Assembly (NCBI GenBank): GCA_035534615.1
Contig: DATLRO010000112.1
Span: forward strand, 1 to 64,000
Direction of reading: 5' to 3'
Source of the DNA: JAGWRA01 sp035534615
GTDB taxonomy: Bacteria > Acidobacteriota > Vicinamibacteria > Vicinamibacterales > CAVVIG01
DNA length: 64,000 nt
Shown here: piece by piece, positions 8,552 through 16,738 of the stretch
Layout of the letters: every line of letters starts with the position of its first letter
How positions within the stretch are numbered: position 1 is the stretch's first letter
The notes under the pieces: generated by a model
Database searches by the model: none
What the model was told of the DNA's origin: nothing
Seen by the model: the letters and a program-made list of their open reading frames with translations, nothing else
Program-made: the position numbers and the translations under genes

Positions 8552-9733
8552 ATGGACGTCAGGGAAGAGACCGAGTCGCCGGCCCGCGGGGGCCGCTTCG
8601 CGCCGCTGGCCGTCGTCGCCGTCGTGCTGCTGGTCGCCGCCGGGACGGCGTTCTGGGGCATCACGTCGCGCGCGCGGGCGATGACCGCGCTGGCCCGCCG
8701 GACCGACGCACTGGCCGTGACGACCGTCTCGGTCATCCATCCGGCACGGGGCGCGCCCCGGCAGGAGATCGTGCTGCCCGGCACGACCCAGGCCTACACG
8801 GACGCGCCGATCTACGCCCGCACGAACGGCTACCTGAAGGCCCGGTACGTCGACATCGGCGCGCACGTGCGGGCGGGACAGCTGCTGGCCGTGATCGAGA
8901 CCCCCGAGGTCGACCAGGAGCTGCAGCAGGCGCGCGCCGACCTGGCGACCGCGGAGGCGACCCTGCGCCTGGCCAGGATCACGGCCCTCCGGTACCGCCA
9001 CCTGATCGCGACCGACGCCGTCTCGCAGCAGGATCTCGACAACGCGAACGGCGACTTCGCCGCCAAGCAGGCGATCGTCGAGTCGGCGCGGTACAACGTG
9101 AAACGCCTCGAGGAACTGGAAGGCTTCAGCCGGATCGTCGCGCCGTTTGCCGGCGTCATCACCGCGCGCAACGTCGACGTCGGCGCGCTGATCGATTCCG
9201 GCAGCAGCGCGAAGGAACTGTTCCACATCGCCTCCACGCGCACGCTGCGCGTCTACGTCGACGTGCCCGAGCTGTACGTGCGCGAGGCCACGCCGGGCCT
9301 GCCGGCCGCCCTCACGCTCGCCGAGTGGCCGGGCCGCCGGTTCACCGGCCGGATCGTCCGGACGGCCGGCGCCATCGACGTGGCGTCGCGCACCATGCGG
9401 ACCGAGATCGACGTCGCGAACCCGCACGAGGAGCTGCTGCCCGGCGCCTACGTGCAGGTGCACCTCGAGCTGCCGACGCCGGCGTCCACCTTCCGGCTCC
9501 CCTCGGACGCCCTGATCTTCCGGAGCGCCGGGCTCCAGGTGGCGACCGTCGTGGACGGCAACCGGGTGCAGCTGCAGACCGTGACGCCGGGCCGCGACTT
9601 CGGCACGCAGATGGAGATCCTGGCCGGCCTGACCGGCGACGAGTCGATCATCGTCAACCCGCCCGATTCGATCGTGTCCGGCGAGCACGTGCAGGTCGTG
9701 CCGGCCACGGCCGGAGACGGAGGGGCCCGGTGA
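8552..9733 (+). CDS. RND efflux periplasmic adaptor (membrane fusion protein)
   Basis: 393-aa HlyD/AcrA-like adaptor. An N-terminal membrane anchor at about residues 15-36 is followed by a lipoyl-like half motif (PIYARTNGYLKARYVDIGAH), a coiled-coil hairpin rich in Ala, Gln and Leu (about 125-200), the second lipoyl half (FAGVITARNVDVGALI), and beta-barrel and membrane-proximal domains. It bridges the pump and the outer-membrane channel. The ATG at 8552 has AGGAG five bases upstream; an alternative in-frame ATG at 8525 overlaps the pump stop as ATGA. The 3' end overlaps the next gene as GTGA, so the three are translationally coupled. Confidence 0.92.
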   Translation: MDVREETESPARGGRFAPLAVVAVVLLVAAGTAFWGITSRARAMTALARRTDALAVTTVSVIHPARGAPRQEIVLPGTTQAYTDAPIYARTNGYLKARYVDIGAHVRAGQLLAVIETPEVDQELQQARADLATAEATLRLARITALRYRHLIATDAVSQQDLDNANGDFAAKQAIVESARYNVKRLEELEGFSRIVAPFAGVITARNVDVGALIDSGSSAKELFHIASTRTLRVYVDVPELYVREATPGLPAALTLAEWPGRRFTGRIVRTAGAIDVASRTMRTEIDVANPHEELLPGAYVQVHLELPTPASTFRLPSDALIFRSAGLQVATVVDGNRVQLQTVTPGRDFGTQMEILAGLTGDESIIVNPPDSIVSGEHVQVVPATAGDGGAR

Positions 9734-11193
9734 CGGCCGCGCGCCGCGCCGGCGCGGCGGCCCTGCTGGCGGCGGGCACCCTCTGGGCCGGGTGCGCGAT
9801 CGGGCCGAAGTACGTCCGGCCGGCCGTCGCCGTGCCGCCGGCCTACAAGGAAACGCCGCCGGGCGAGACGGGCCACGACTGGGTTGCCGCGCAGCCGGCC
9901 GACACGGCGCACCGCGGGACGTGGTGGACCGTGTTTCACGACCGCACCCTGGATCGGCTCGAGGCCGGACTGACGGCGTCGAACCAGAACCTGAAGGCGG
10001 CGGCCGCGCAGTTCCTGCAGGCGCGGGCGCTCGTGCGCGCCGCCCGGTCGGCCTATCTGCCCCAGATCGTCGCCGGCGCCTCGATCACGCCGGGCGCGGA
10101 GTCGGGGACCAAGCCGCTGCGCAGCCCGCTGGCGGCGCGCAGCTACACGGACTACCTCGTGGGGGGCGACGTCGCGTACGAGCCGGACGTCTGGGGGCGG
10201 ATCGGCCGCACGGTGCAGGCCAGCCGCGCCGAAGCGCAGGCGAGCGCCGCCGACCTGGAAGTGGTGCGCCTGTCGCTTCACGCGGAATGCGCCATCGACT
10301 ACTTCGCGCTGCGCGGGCTCGACGCCCGGAAGCAGCTGCTGAACGAGAGCGTCGCCGCGGACGAGCGGGCGCTGGCGCTGACCCGCGACCGCCATGCCGG
10401 CGGGCTGGCCTCGGGCGCCGACGTCGCGCAGGCGGAAACGCAGCTCGAGACCACCCGCGCCGAGGCGATCGACGTCGGCGTCCAGCGGGCACAGTTCGAG
10501 CACGCCATCGCCGTGCTTCTCGGTCGGCCCGCCTCGACGTTCTCGCTCCCCGCGCGTCCGCTCACGACCGCCCCGCCGCCGATCCCCCCCGGCTTCCCGT
10601 CGCAGCTGCTCCAGCGCCGCCCCGACATCGCCGCGGCGGAACGGCGCGTCGCCGCCGCCAACGCCGAGATCGGCCTGACGAGCATCGCCTACTATCCGCT
10701 CGTCACGCTCACCGGCGGCGCCGGCTTCGAGAGCGGATCGATCGGCGACTGGTTCCGGGGGCTGAGCGCGTTCTGGATGGCCGGGCCGGCGGCGGCCCTG
10801 ACGGTCTTCGACGGGGGGCGCCGCCGCGCCGCCGCGGAACAGGCGCGCGCCGCCTACGACGAAGCGGTCGCCACCTATCGCGAGACGGTGCTGGAGGCGT
10901 TCCAGGAAGTGGAGGACAACCTGGTCGCCCTCCGCGTGCTGCATCAGGAGGCGCGGACCGAGGACGCGGCCGTGGCGGCCGCCCGGCGCTCGCTGGCGCT
11001 CGCCATGATCCGTTACAAGGGGGGCGTGGCGAACTACCTCGAAGTGACTTCGGCGCAGACAGCCGCCCTGGCCGACGAGGAAACGTCGGTCAGCCTCCTC
11101 ACCCGCCGCATGGCGGCCAGCGTGCTGCTCGTGAAGGCGCTGGGCGGCGGCTGGACCAGCGCCAGCCTGCCGAGCGGGAACCCCGGGCCGTAG
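9730..11193 (+). CDS. RND efflux outer-membrane lipoprotein (NodT/OprM family)
   Basis: 487-aa outer-membrane factor, the TolC-like exit duct of the pump. It starts with GTG overlapping the adaptor stop, preceded by GGAG-rich sequence. A lipoprotein signal ends in LWAGC (Cys22 lipidated). Next come IGPKYVRPAVAVP, the typical NodT-family N-terminus, and two OEP repeats, each with long coiled helices; RRPDIAAAERRVAAANAEIG is the family hallmark at about residues 295-315. Its 3' end runs into the remnant of an AraC-type gene, so the operon seems to have lost a downstream neighbour. Confidence 0.92.
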   Translation: MTAARRAGAAALLAAGTLWAGCAIGPKYVRPAVAVPPAYKETPPGETGHDWVAAQPADTAHRGTWWTVFHDRTLDRLEAGLTASNQNLKAAAAQFLQARALVRAARSAYLPQIVAGASITPGAESGTKPLRSPLAARSYTDYLVGGDVAYEPDVWGRIGRTVQASRAEAQASAADLEVVRLSLHAECAIDYFALRGLDARKQLLNESVAADERALALTRDRHAGGLASGADVAQAETQLETTRAEAIDVGVQRAQFEHAIAVLLGRPASTFSLPARPLTTAPPPIPPGFPSQLLQRRPDIAAAERRVAAANAEIGLTSIAYYPLVTLTGGAGFESGSIGDWFRGLSAFWMAGPAAALTVFDGGRRRAAAEQARAAYDEAVATYRETVLEAFQEVEDNLVALRVLHQEARTEDAAVAAARRSLALAMIRYKGGVANYLEVTSAQTAALADEETSVSLLTRRMAASVLLVKALGGGWTSASLPSGNPGP

Positions 11194-11385
11194 CACGATC
11201 GGAGACCACGTCCGCCACCTCCGGCTCGACTTCGTCTGCCGCGAGCTGGCCACCTCGGCCGTGCCGCTGGCCGAACTGTCGCTGGCGGCCGGGTTCTGCG
11301 ATCAGAGCCACTGCACCCGCCTGTTCAGGCGGCACGTCGGCATGACCCCCGGCCGGTACCGGCGGATCTGCCGATCGCGCGAACC
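11188..11385 (+). pseudogene. remnant of AraC-family regulator, C-terminal helix-turn-helix only
   Basis: A frame overlapping the end of the efflux operon encodes a clear AraC C-terminal DNA-binding domain: IGDHVRHLRLDFVCREL, then VPLAELSLAAGFCDQSHCTR and FRRHVGMTPGRYRRI. That covers both helix-turn-helix units of the family. There is no start codon or N-terminal effector domain, because upstream sequence belongs to the efflux lipoprotein. It is the tail of a regulator whose front was deleted. It may once have controlled the neighbouring genes. Confidence 0.65.
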
Positions 11386-11456
11386 ACGTTCCAGACCGCT
11401 TCGGCGGTTCAAGCCAGAAGCCGGCGCTCCCCGTACGATGCGGGTGGAGCGTCGAC

Positions 11457-12064
11457 ATGTCCAGCCTGTTCGCCACCAAACCGATCGACACCCTGCTGGC
11501 GCCGGTCGCGCTGGGCATCGACGCCACCGGCACCGCGTGGGGCAGCCTCGTGGTGAAGGTCGGCGCGTTTGCCGGACTGAGCACGACGATGCTGGTGATG
11601 CTGATGGGGCAGTCGCGCGTGCTCTTCACCATGTCGCGCGACGGCCTGCTGCCCGCCTGGTGCGGCCGCGTGCACCCGCGGTTCCGCACGCCCTGGATCT
11701 CGTCGATTGTGGTCGGCCTGTTCGTCGGGCTGTTCGCGGGGCTGGTGCCGATCAGCGTGCTCGGTCAGCTGACGAACATCGGCACGCGGCTGGCGTTCAT
11801 CATCGTCTGCGCCGGCGTCTGGGTGCTGCGCGTCCGGCGGCCCGATCTCCCGCGGGCCTTCCGGACGCCCTGGGTCCCTTCGTGCCGATCATGGGGATCC
11901 TGATCGCCTTCCTGCTGATGGCGAGCCTGCCGTGGGATACGTGGCTGCGGCTCATCGTCTGGCTGGCCGCCGGCCTGGTCGTGTACTGGCGGTACGGCCG
12001 GCACCACAGCCGGCTCCGGCAGGAGCGCCGGAGTCCGGATCCGACGGTGGTGCGGGAAGGGTGA
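11457..12064 (+). pseudogene. remnant of APC-family amino acid permease, C-terminal part with frameshift
   Basis: The sequence encodes the last third of a CAT/YfnA-like amino acid permease: VMLMGQSRVLFTMSRDGLLP, VHPRFRTPWISS, then NIGTRLAFIIVCAGVWVLR and RRPDLPRAFRTPW. After that point the frame is lost. The expected continuation, VPFVPIMGILIAFLLMASLP and a final membrane helix, resumes one frame over from about 11880 to 12064. One missing C in the run near 11876-11880 explains the shift. The first roughly 300 residues of the family are absent. Joined to the AraC fragment just upstream, this looks like the scar of a deletion; the frameshift alone could be a sequencing error, but the N-terminal loss could not. 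Confidence 0.7.
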
Positions 12065-12099
12065 GCGCCCGGGCGCCGGAGCGCCCGAGCGCCAGGTTT

Positions 12100-13797
12100 C
12101 TACGCGTTGCCGATCGCGAGGTTCGCCGTCTTGAGGAATTTGGGCGGCGTCCGATGCTTCGTCGCCTGCTCGAAGGCGTAGGCCAGCCGGATCAGCGTCG
12201 GCTCGCTCCAGGCGCGGCCGAAGAACGAGAGGCCGACGGGCAGGCCGAAATGGTAGCCGGCCGGCACGGTGATGTGGGGGTAGCCGGCGATCGCGGCGAT
12301 GGCGGAGCTGCCGCCGAAGCCGTAGCCGCCGTTGACCAGATCGGTGAGCGACGCCGGCGCGCCGGTCGGGCAGACGAAGGCGTCCAGCTTGTACTTGTCC
12401 ATCACCGCGTCGATCCCCTCGGTTCGCGAGAGCCGGCGGTCGCTGGCCAGCGCGTCGAGATATTCCTTGCTCGTCAGCGGGCCCCGCGCCTCCGCCGCGA
12501 GGAAGAGCTCCTGGCCGAAGTACGGCATCTCCTGGTCCTTGTGCTGATCGTTGAACGCGATGATGTCGGCCAGCGTGTGGACCGGGGCGGAAGGCCCGAG
12601 GGCGGCCAGATAGGCGTTGAGACCGGCCTTGAACTCGTACGACAGCACCAGCCCCTCGCCCTTGCCCAGATCGGCGAGCGTCGGAATGTCGGCCGGGTCG
12701 ATGATCTCCGCCCCCAGCTTCTTCAGCGTGTCGAGCGCCGCCTCGACGATGCGGTCGGCGGCCGGACTGTAGCCGAACAGGTGCTGGCGCGGCACGCCGA
12801 GCCGCGCCCCTTTGAGGCCGTTCGGATCGAGGAACTTGCGGTAATCGGTCAGGCTCTTGCCGGCGCTGGCGGCGGTCGCCGGGTCGGCCGGATCGACCCC
12901 GGTCAGCGGCCCGAGCAGCGTGGCGACGTCGGCGACGGTGCGGCCCATCGGTCCGGCGGTGTCCTGCGTCTGCGAGATCGGGATGATGACCGACCGGCTC
13001 CACAGCCCGACGGTCGGCTTGAGGCCGACGACGCCGTTGGCGTTCGACGGGGACACGATCGAGCCGTTCGTCTCGGTGCCGATCGCCATCGCGCAGAGAT
13101 TGGCCGACGTGGCGGCGCCGGACCCCGCGCTGGATCCGGACGGATTGCGATCGAGGGCGTACGGATTGGCGCACTGACCGCCGCGGCCGCTCCAGCCGCT
13201 CGACGAGTGCGTCGAGCGGTAGTTCGCCCATTCGCTCAGGTTGGCCTTGCCGAGAATGACGGCACCCGCCTCGCGCAGCTTCTGCGCGATGAAGGCATCC
13301 TTCGGGACGATCGACGTCGCCAGCGCGAGTGAGCCGGCCGCGGTCGGCATCTGGTCGGCCGTGCCGATGTTGTCCTTGATGATGACCGGGATGCCGTGCA
13401 GCGGGCCGCGCAGGTGGCCGGCGCGGCGCTCGGCATCCAGGCTGGCCGCGATGGCGTGGGCGTCGGGGTTGACCTCGATGAGGCTCCGCAGCATCGGGCC
13501 GGACTTGTCGACCTGATCGATCCGCGCGATGTACCGGTCGATCAGGGAACGGGTCGTGTCTTCGCCGGACGTCATCCGCTTCTGCAGATCGGCCAGCGTC
13601 ATCTCCTCGAGCTCGAAACTGCCGGTCCCCGGTGACCCGGCCGCCGCCTGGTGCGGCGCCTCCGAAGGTTTGCCGCAGCCGGCGGCCGTCAGTGCGCCGG
13701 CTGCCGCGGCCAGGCCGATCGCGCCGGCCGCGCCGGTCTGCAGAAACGTCCGGCGTCCGATGCCGGTCCCGCCCCGTGCCTCGTCGTGCTCGCTCAT
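12100..13797 (-). CDS. Tat-exported lipoprotein amidase (amidase signature family)
   Basis: 565-aa amidase-signature enzyme that hydrolyses C-N amide bonds; the substrate is unknown. A twin-arginine signal (GRRTFLQTGAAGAIGLA, residues 14-30) runs into a lipobox ending at Cys41, so the protein is probably folded before export and anchored in an outer compartment. The Ser-cisSer-Lys triad is visible: Lys141 in VIIKDN, the Ser-rich loop NPSGSSAGSGAA (about 219-229), and the nucleophile Ser246 in GTETNGSI. The C-terminus ends in an FEQATKHRTPPKFL helix shared with the second amidase at the right edge. AAAGGA precedes the ATG. It follows the permease scar convergently. Confidence 0.92.
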   Translation of the reverse strand: MSEHDEARGGTGIGRRTFLQTGAAGAIGLAAAAGALTAAGCGKPSEAPHQAAAGSPGTGSFELEEMTLADLQKRMTSGEDTTRSLIDRYIARIDQVDKSGPMLRSLIEVNPDAHAIAASLDAERRAGHLRGPLHGIPVIIKDNIGTADQMPTAAGSLALATSIVPKDAFIAQKLREAGAVILGKANLSEWANYRSTHSSSGWSGRGGQCANPYALDRNPSGSSAGSGAATSANLCAMAIGTETNGSIVSPSNANGVVGLKPTVGLWSRSVIIPISQTQDTAGPMGRTVADVATLLGPLTGVDPADPATAASAGKSLTDYRKFLDPNGLKGARLGVPRQHLFGYSPAADRIVEAALDTLKKLGAEIIDPADIPTLADLGKGEGLVLSYEFKAGLNAYLAALGPSAPVHTLADIIAFNDQHKDQEMPYFGQELFLAAEARGPLTSKEYLDALASDRRLSRTEGIDAVMDKYKLDAFVCPTGAPASLTDLVNGGYGFGGSSAIAAIAGYPHITVPAGYHFGLPVGLSFFGRAWSEPTLIRLAYAFEQATKHRTPPKFLKTANLAIGNA

Positions 13798-13826
13798 GGT
13801 CCCGTCCTTTCTCGCAGAGAAGCCTC

Positions 13827-13854
13827 ACCGGTACACCGGTCGTGGCGCATTGTA
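13827..13854 (-). promoter_or_regulatory. amidase promoter -10 with adjacent palindrome
   Basis: On the leftward strand a -10-like TACAAT (13849-13854) lies about 52 bases before the amidase start. Immediately downstream is ACCGGTACACCGGT (13827-13840), two copies of the palindrome ACCGGT separated by two bases. A palindrome over the start of transcription is a reasonable operator for a repressor. I find no good -35. Confidence 0.35.
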
Positions 13855-14217
13855 ATGTGTCCGGGCCGCCGGATGAAGGCGCGCGGCAGGCCGCCGGCCG
13901 GGCTGGGGGCCGCCTGGCGCCTGTTGATGAGCTGGATGTCGCCGTGGCCGCTCAGCCGGCGCCGGCAGCGCGCCCGCCTGAGGACACACGAACCTGGCTG
14001 GAGGTGGAATGGAATATCAGGCCTGGCGTGGGGAGGTCACGCCAAGCCTGGGGAGACCCGGTGGCACAGCACCGGGCGTGCACGTCACTTGCTATGGGCC
14101 CCAGCGTAGCGGCGCACGATGACGCGCGTGTGACCGGCTGGTTACGTGCGGGTTAAATCCGGGTCTGCCGGCCGGCCGGCCATCCCGCCGCTCGTGAAAT
14201 CCCGCGCGCGGGGACAC
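13855..14217. other. intergenic region between amidase and pentaheme cytochrome
   Basis: About 360 bases lying 5' of the amidase and 3' of the cytochrome gene (both leftward). I see no gene with convincing composition here. The short sequence GGTTAAATCC near 14151 superficially resembles a tRNA T-loop, but no acceptor stem or anticodon arm can be built around it. Confidence 0.4.
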
Positions 14218-14988
14218 CTACGGCTGGAGGCCGAGCTGCTCACGCAACGCGACGGCGCGTCTCAGCGCCACGCCGAGCCGTTCGGTCGACTGGTTGAAGA
14301 CGAAGCGGTGCGCTTCGTTGATCGCCTCGATGAGCGGGACCTCGGCCTGTCGATAGGTCTCCTCGAGGCTGGCCCTGGCGTCCCGGCTGCGGATCCGCCT
14401 GATGGCCCGCTGCTCCGCGTTCAGGAGCGTTCGGACGGAGGCGATGCCGCTGAGCATGGCGGCGGCCTGAACCGGGTATTCCGGATGACCCGCCGGCCTG
14501 CCGGCGGCGTGGCAGTGTGCGCAGGTGCGCCGGAGCGCGTCGGGCGACAGGAGCTGCGCCGCGACACTGCCGTGGCAGGTGGAGCAGGTGGGCGCCTCGG
14601 CGCGTTCGGCCGTCTGGAGCAGGGCGTAGTGGCGGCTCTTCTGGAACGCCACGAACGGTCCGCTGTGGCACGCGCCGCAGGTCGCCGCGAGATGGCGGCG
14701 ATTGGTCGGGCTCGACGGCTGATCGCTGCCGACGACCCCCTGGTGCGCCCGGAGCATGTCGGCCGTCCCGGGATTCCCGCCGTGGCACTTCTCGCACCCG
14801 ACGCCGTTGCGGCCGTGCGGCGAATGCTGCCAGCGTTCGACGTGCTCGGAGTCGGGGGCCCCGGGCGCGGTCTGATGGCAGCCGGCGCACAGGTCCGTCT
14901 GTGCGGCTGCCGGCGCCGCGATCGTGAGTACCGCCAGCGCGACGATCGACCCGAGCACCGTGGCGGCACGGCCGGCGATTCGAAGCAT
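14218..14988 (-). CDS. periplasmic pentaheme cytochrome c
   Basis: 256-aa secreted multiheme cytochrome. A signal peptide (residues 1-29, cut after APAAA) is followed by five CxxCH heme sites: CAGCH (34-38), CEKCH (65-69), CGACH (104-108), CSTCH (135-139) and CAHCH (156-160). Additional histidines before or between the sites (WQHSPH, RRHLA, SRHYA) could be distal ligands for low-spin hemes. The C-terminal third lacks hemes and is helical. It is transcribed divergently from the hydrogenase operon, so the likely role is electron transfer in H2 oxidation or another periplasmic redox chain. An upstream in-frame extension exists, but the signal peptide fixes this ATG. Confidence 0.85.
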   Translation of the reverse strand: MLRIAGRAATVLGSIVALAVLTIAAPAAAQTDLCAGCHQTAPGAPDSEHVERWQHSPHGRNGVGCEKCHGGNPGTADMLRAHQGVVGSDQPSSPTNRRHLAATCGACHSGPFVAFQKSRHYALLQTAERAEAPTCSTCHGSVAAQLLSPDALRRTCAHCHAAGRPAGHPEYPVQAAAMLSGIASVRTLLNAEQRAIRRIRSRDARASLEETYRQAEVPLIEAINEAHRFVFNQSTERLGVALRRAVALREQLGLQP

Positions 14989-15618
14989 GGATGTCCGGGG
15001 CCTCCCCTGGAGAGGTGCGCACGACGCTCCGCGATCGTAACACAGGCGTTCGGGCGGATCGGCCGGCCGCGGCCGGCGTGCGCCGCTGGTGACGCGCACG
15101 CGCCGGCCGGCGCCGAGGGCGATGACGGCGGGCGCCGGTGCACGTTCCGTGCAGGCGATCGCCGGTCGTGCGCGGCCGCGCCGAATGACGACGTCTTTCG
15201 CTCCTCGTTGCGAAACCGACTGTTTCACGGAGATTCAGCCGCGTCGCGCGGGAAGTGCGCCGCGGCCCGCCGGCGTGCCGTGTCGCGCGTGCGCCGCATC
15301 GGGGTTGCCCCGATACCCACGCTCTGCCGTGGCGCTCAGAATCAGTGAGATTACGGCCCTCGATCAGGGTGCCGGTCCGAAGTGCTGCCGCGCGCGCCTG
15401 CGCTTCGCGCAGGTGCGGCGAGCGCGACCGCCGGATGGCGGCCTCTGTCCCGACGCCGAAGGGGTGACCCGCATGTTCGCGTCCGATCGCGTTGACGGAC
15501 CATCGAGCGTGACGTCGAGTCGCCCGCCGATCACCGCTCCCGCCCCGTTCACCGCCGCCTCTTCCCGCGCGCCGTCGCGTCGGCGCGCGTCCGGATCCTT
15601 TCCGCAGCCGAGGTGCGT
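14989..15618. other. divergent control region between pentaheme cytochrome and hydrogenase operon
   Basis: 630 bases, the longest gap near the hydrogenase, presumably holding both promoters. On the leftward strand an extended -10 (TGTTACGAT, with TACGAT complementary to 15034-15039) may serve the cytochrome. Rightward, a 7-bp hairpin CCTGCGC-TTC-GCGCAGG sits near 15398-15415, about 200 bases before the hydrogenase start. I find no sigma-54 or FNR site and no convincing small gene; open frames here have poor composition. Confidence 0.4.
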
Positions 15619-16728
15619 ATGTCCATGAACGCCGATTCGCTCCCCGAGGCGCTGTCTCTGCGAGGTATCTCGCGCCGGAAGTTCATCGAGTTCTGCAGCA
15701 TGATGGTCGGCATGCTGGCGCTGCCCCCGCGGTATCTCGATCGGGTCGTGTACGCGCTCGAGCAGACGCGCAAGCCCGTGATGGTCTGGCTGGAATTCCA
15801 GGACTGCGCGGGCAACACCGAGTCGATGCTGCGGTCGACCGATCCGCCGATCGCCGACATCGTGCTCGATCTGCTGTCGCTCGAATACCACGAGACGCTG
15901 ATGGCGGCGGCCGGCCACCAGGCCGAAGGGGCGCTGGAACGGGTGGTCCGGGAAGAGAAAGGCAAGTACATCGCCGTCGTGGAGGGATCGATTCCGACCG
16001 CCGACGGCGGCGTCTACTGCACCATCGGCGGACGGACCGCGCTCGACATCGCGCGTGAAGTCTGCACGAACTCGGCGCTGAACATCGCGGTCGGCGCCTG
16101 CGCGTGGGACGGCGGGATTCCCTACGCGAAGCCGAATCCGACCGGCGCGCGGGGCCTGCAGGACGCCGTGCCGGGCGTCAAGGCGATCAACCTGGGCGGC
16201 TGCCCGCACAACCCGGCGAACACCGCGGCCGTGCTGGTGCATTACCTCACGTTCGGGGAAGCGCCGGCGCTCGATCAGTACAACCGCCCGTTGTTCGCCT
16301 ACGGGCAGATCATTCACGACCAGTGCGAGCGGCGGGCGCACTACGACGCCGGCCAGTTCGTCGAGGAGTGGGGTGACGAGGGACACCGGAAGGGCTGGTG
16401 CCTCTACAAGATGGGCTGCAAGGGGCCGGAAGCGACCTTCAACTGCCCGACCGTCCGGTGGAACGGCGGCACGAGCTGGCCGGTGAAGGCGGGGCACGGG
16501 TGCATCGCGTGCGCGTCGTATCACTTCTGGGACACGAAGTCGCCGTTCTACAAGCGGCTGCCCGACGTGCCCGGCTTCGGTGTCGACACGACGGCCAAGA
16601 AAGTGGGCTGGGTTGCGGTCGGCGCGGTGGCGGGGCTGACGGCCGCCCACGCGGTCGGGAGCGCCGTCCGGAGCAAGGTGAGCGAGCACAAGGACGCCGG
16701 CGGCGGATCCACGCCGACGAAATCGTAG
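15619..16728 (+). CDS. hyaA: [NiFe]-hydrogenase small subunit, Tat-exported, atypical proximal cluster ligand
   Basis: 369-aa small subunit that carries three Fe-S clusters from the active site to the membrane cytochrome. It has a Tat motif (SRRKFIEF, residues 18-25), the mature WLEFQDC region, the distal-cluster segment (HDQCERRAHYDAGQF, then GWCLYKMGCKGP), the medial cluster (GHGCIAC) and a C-terminal membrane anchor at about 320-345. Proximal-cluster positions align exactly with E. coli HyaA: Cys63, position 66, Cys161 and Cys195. Residue 66, normally Cys, is Asn (DCAGNTES). The extra Cys of oxygen-tolerant enzymes are also absent (Gly65, Gly166). The ATG at 15619 has GAGG five bases upstream. 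It is the first gene of a ten-gene hydrogenase operon. Confidence 0.94.
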   Translation: MSMNADSLPEALSLRGISRRKFIEFCSMMVGMLALPPRYLDRVVYALEQTRKPVMVWLEFQDCAGNTESMLRSTDPPIADIVLDLLSLEYHETLMAAAGHQAEGALERVVREEKGKYIAVVEGSIPTADGGVYCTIGGRTALDIAREVCTNSALNIAVGACAWDGGIPYAKPNPTGARGLQDAVPGVKAINLGGCPHNPANTAAVLVHYLTFGEAPALDQYNRPLFAYGQIIHDQCERRAHYDAGQFVEEWGDEGHRKGWCLYKMGCKGPEATFNCPTVRWNGGTSWPVKAGHGCIACASYHFWDTKSPFYKRLPDVPGFGVDTTAKKVGWVAVGAVAGLTAAHAVGSAVRSKVSEHKDAGGGSTPTKS

Positions 16729-16738
16729 GAGGACCGCC

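Noticed and set aside
14140..14160. GGTTAAATCC resembling a tRNA T-loop.
   Set aside because: One base short of the consensus and no other tRNA arm can be formed nearby.
15089..15628. 179-codon frame upstream of the hydrogenase.
   Set aside because: Arg/Pro-rich, no domain, and it overlaps the hydrogenase start; likely non-coding.
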